A DNA stretch of 42,878 nt from contig REED01000117.1 of NCBI GenBank assembly GCA_007695225.1, positions 1-42,878 on the forward strand, read 5' to 3'. Positions 40,727-42,878 of the stretch are shown piece after piece (positions within the stretch are counted from its first letter, which is position 1; the number at the start of each line of letters is the position of its first letter). The position numbers were made by a program, and so were the translations under genes. The notes beneath the pieces were generated by a model. It was given only the letters and a program-made list of their open reading frames with translations, was not told the DNA's origin and did no database searches. Origin of the DNA: Gemmatimonadales bacterium. GTDB taxonomy: Bacteria; Gemmatimonadota; Gemmatimonadetes; Longimicrobiales; Gaopeijiaceae.

Positions 40727-42229
40727 TCAGGGAGCGGTCCTCCCGGGGCGCCGCCACCGGTCCCAGAGGGGAGGGGCCAGGAGCACCGACGCCGCCAGCA
40801 CCCAGATCGACACCGAGAGGGGAGAGGCCACCAGGACGCCCCAGTCCCCGTCGCTCAGCGCCATGGCCCTTCTCAGATTCTTCTCCATGAGCGGGCCCAG
40901 GACCAGTCCCAGGATCACCGGGGCCAGGGGGATCTTCACCTTTCGCATGAAGTACCCCAGCACCCCGAAGCCCACCATCAGGTAGAGGTCGAAGACGCTG
41001 AAGTTCACGGCGTAGACCGCCACGAAGCTCATCCCCGCCACCCCCGGGATGAGGAACCACCGGGGGAGGGAGAGGACCCGGACGAAGACCCCCACCAGGG
41101 GAAGGTTCAGGAGGAGGAGGAAGAGGTTCCCGATGTACATGGAGGCCGCCAGCCCCCAGAACACCTCGGGGCTCCGCTCGATGAGGAGAGGCCCGGGGGT
41201 GATGTTCAGCCCCATGAGGGCCCCCAGGAGGACCGCGGTGGTGGCGCTCCCCGGGATCCCCAGGGTGAGGAGGGGGATCATGGCGCCGGTGGCGGCGGCG
41301 TTGGAGGCGGATTCGGGGCTGGCCACCCCCCGCAGGTCCCCCGTTCCGAAGGTCCCCTCCCGGTCGCTGATCCGCTGCTCCATCCCGTAGGCCACGAAGG
41401 AGCCGATGGTCCCCCCGGCCCCCGGCAGGATCCCCACCAGGAAGCCCATGACGCTTCCCCGGATCATCACCCACCCTGACGCGGCCAGCTCCTTCGCCGA
41501 GAGCATCACCTTTCCAACCACCGTCTTCACCTCCTCCCCCCGGCGGGTGGATTCCAGGAGGAGGAGGACCTCGCTGATGGCGAAGAGGCCGATGGTCACC
41601 ACCACGAAATCCAGCCCATCGAAGAGTCGAAGCTCCCCGAAGGTGAAGCGGGGGACGGAGCTGTTGGGGTCCAGTCCCACCGAAGCCAGGAAGAGGCCAA
41701 GGCCGGTGGCGATGAAGGCCTTGGCCAGGCTCCCTCCCGCGAAGCTCGAGAGGGCGGCGAAGGCGAAGACCATGAGGGCGAAGTACTCCGCCGGCCCGAA
41801 GCGGAGGGCCCACCCCGCCAGGAGGGGGGCGAAGAGGACCAGCCCGAAGATGGAGAGGGTCCCCCCGACGAAGGAGGCCACCGCCGCCATGGCCAGGGCC
41901 GGTCCCGCCTGCCCCTTCTTCGTCAGCGCGTACCCGTCGATGGCGGTGACCACCGCCGAGGCGGTCCCGGGCACGTTCAGGAGGATGGTGCTGATGGAGT
42001 TCCCGTACTGGGAGCCGTAGTAGACCCCCGCCAGGAGGATGAGGGCCGACTCCGGAGGCACCCCGGAGACGAAGATCACCGGAATCAGGATGGCGATGGC
42101 GTTGATGGGCCCGATTCCCGGGAGCATCCCCACCACCGTTCCCACCATCACCCCCCCCAGGGCGAAGAAGAGGTTCAGGGGCTGCAGCGCCACCCCGAAA
42201 CCCTGGATGAGATGCCCGAAGGAATCCAT
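40727..42229 (-). CDS. tctA: Tripartite tricarboxylate transporter, large membrane subunit TctA
   Basis: The protein is 500 aa from the ATG at 42229, with a GGAGG-type site and one base after the tctB stop. It has about 11 or 12 helices and the duplicated family signature VVGMLPGIGPINAIAILIP and VGILPGAGGTIGSFVAYGMEQRIS, together with YYGSQYGNSISTILLNVPGTASAV and TLGIPGSATTAVLLGALMGLNITPGP. With TctB and the periplasmic binding protein TctC it forms a sodium-dependent high-affinity carboxylate importer; citrate is the classic substrate but many others are used, so the substrate is open. Confidence 0.96.
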   Translation of the reverse strand: MDSFGHLIQGFGVALQPLNLFFALGGVMVGTVVGMLPGIGPINAIAILIPVIFVSGVPPESALILLAGVYYGSQYGNSISTILLNVPGTASAVVTAIDGYALTKKGQAGPALAMAAVASFVGGTLSIFGLVLFAPLLAGWALRFGPAEYFALMVFAFAALSSFAGGSLAKAFIATGLGLFLASVGLDPNSSVPRFTFGELRLFDGLDFVVVTIGLFAISEVLLLLESTRRGEEVKTVVGKVMLSAKELAASGWVMIRGSVMGFLVGILPGAGGTIGSFVAYGMEQRISDREGTFGTGDLRGVASPESASNAAATGAMIPLLTLGIPGSATTAVLLGALMGLNITPGPLLIERSPEVFWGLAASMYIGNLFLLLLNLPLVGVFVRVLSLPRWFLIPGVAGMSFVAVYAVNFSVFDLYLMVGFGVLGYFMRKVKIPLAPVILGLVLGPLMEKNLRRAMALSDGDWGVLVASPLSVSIWVLAASVLLAPPLWDRWRRPGRTAP

Positions 42230-42230
42230 C

Positions 42231-42770
42231 TCAACCTCCTCCCGCCAGGAAGAGACGGCCGATGGGAAGGGGAATCCCCAGGGCGTAGACGAACAACAGG
42301 TAGAGCCCCCCGGCGAAGAGGAACGCCGCACCGCCGCTCCGGAGCACGGGGCCTCTGAAGAGGAGGGAAAGAAGGGTGATCCCCGCCCCCGTCGTCAGGA
42401 TGAATCCGGTGACGGGTAGGAGGGCCGGATAGGCAAAGAGGATGAGGGTGGCGAGTCCCAGCCGGAGCGCCGTGTGGGCTTCGGGCCAGCGTGGGTCGGG
42501 ACCCGGCCGCACCAGGAGGACTCCCGCGGCTGCCGCCAGGATCCCGGCGGCGAAGAGGGGGAGCGCCCGGGGGCCCACCGGATCCGCCGGAAAGCCCACC
42601 ACGAACCCCCGGGAGACCCAGGCCACTGCCACGGCCGCCACGACCAGGACGGCACCGGCCACGCGGTCGGTGGAGGTGCCCTCTGGGGTGACATCTCCGT
42701 CATCCGGTCCGTCATCCGGTCCGTTCTCCGGTGCATGCGGCCCGCCGCCGGCCATCTTTCCCCCGGTCAC
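42231..42770 (-). CDS. tctB: Tripartite tricarboxylate transporter, small membrane subunit TctB
   Basis: The protein is 179 aa from a GTG at 42770; the ATG at 42755 with GGGGGA just upstream is an alternative. The first 30 residues are Gly/Asp/Pro-rich and variable as in the family. Then four helices follow (VAGAVLVVAAVAVAWVSRG, ALPLFAAGILAAAAGVLLV, LGLATLILFAYPALLPVTGFIL, FLFAGGLYLLFVYALGIPLP). The four-helix layout and position between TctC and TctA identify it. Confidence 0.9.
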   Translation of the reverse strand: MTGGKMAGGGPHAPENGPDDGPDDGDVTPEGTSTDRVAGAVLVVAAVAVAWVSRGFVVGFPADPVGPRALPLFAAGILAAAAGVLLVRPGPDPRWPEAHTALRLGLATLILFAYPALLPVTGFILTTGAGITLLSLLFRGPVLRSGGAAFLFAGGLYLLFVYALGIPLPIGRLFLAGGG

Positions 42771-42777
42771 GGGATGC

Positions 42778-42878
42778 TCACGGGATGAGTCCCAGCCGCC
42801 GGGAGAGGGCCCGGAGTTCGGTGACCTGCTCCCGAACGAAGCTCTCGAAGGGCTCTCCGGCCAGGAAGTAGGCGTCGA
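42778..42878 (-). CDS. C-terminal end of tripartite tricarboxylate transporter binding protein TctC (partial)
   Basis: The minus-strand frame entering from the right edge reads DAYFLAGEPFESF-VREQVTELRALSRRLGLIP and ends at a TGA (42778-42780), eight bases before tctB. This matches the typical last residues of periplasmic TctC-type solute-binding proteins, which end in a helix after a Phe/Leu-Ala-Gly-rich segment. Only 33 residues are visible, so the call depends on this tail and on order with tctB and tctA. Confidence 0.7.
   Translation of the reverse strand, partial: DAYFLAGEPFESFVREQVTELRALSRRLGLIP

Overview
The window is very GC-rich, gene-dense bacterial chromosome. Genes are often coupled by 4-nt start/stop overlaps (ATGA, GTGA, TTGA), and several starts are GTG or TTG. 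The gene set is a fused acetylglutamate kinase/acetyltransferase, a DUF1028 protein, a DUF3500 protein, a tripartite tricarboxylate transporter, osmoregulated periplasmic glucan genes, secreted NHL propeller lipoproteins and an RND pump. This fits a Gram-negative environmental bacterium. Gemmatimonadota is my best guess, an inference from gene content only; Acidobacteriota or another deep-branching Gram-negative group is possible. I saw no rRNA, tRNA, CRISPR array, transposase or phage gene.

Layout. (1) 80-7343: an orphan hybrid sensor kinase that lacks its phospho-acceptor histidine converges on a TolC / membrane-fusion lipoprotein / RND efflux operon. (2) 7.6-14 kb: a membrane protein with a degenerate GGDEF domain, a secreted protein of unknown function, a half-size CBS protein, an asparaginase homologue with a substituted active site next to a bifunctional arginine-pathway kinase/acetyltransferase, and an outer-membrane barrel preceded by three 22-bp repeats. 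(3) 14.1-20.3 kb: a compact cluster of creatininase-family amidohydrolase, RibD-type reductase, flippase-like membrane protein, SAM methyltransferase, GT4 glycosyltransferase, a 6-pyruvoyltetrahydropterin-synthase homologue without a full zinc site, and a zinc-less MDR dehydrogenase. It resembles the uncharacterised actinobacterial locus around the S. coelicolor PTPS homologue SCO6650 (comparison from memory). It probably makes a glycosylated pterin- or pyrimidine-derived compound of unknown structure and is the strongest candidate for an undescribed system here. (4) 20.4-25.7 kb: opgG and opgH upstream of that cluster on the same strand, with a divergent LtaS/OpgB-like phosphoglycerol transferase.

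(5) 25.8-31 kb: cytochrome b561 coupled to an FkbM methyltransferase, GTP cyclohydrolase II with a degenerate N-terminal domain, a CDP-alcohol phosphatidyltransferase, an HPF-like protein and a conserved protein of unknown function. (6) 31.1-37.7 kb, minus strand: two NHL propeller lipoproteins, a NosR-like FMN/Fe-S membrane protein, ApbE flavin transferase and a DUF1028 protein. This looks like an envelope redox module, and no nitrous oxide reductase gene is nearby. (7) 37.8-42.9 kb, minus strand: TctC (partial), TctB, TctA, DUF3500, FMN-dependent 2-hydroxy-acid dehydrogenase and cupin, probably a carboxylate or hydroxy-acid uptake and oxidation locus.
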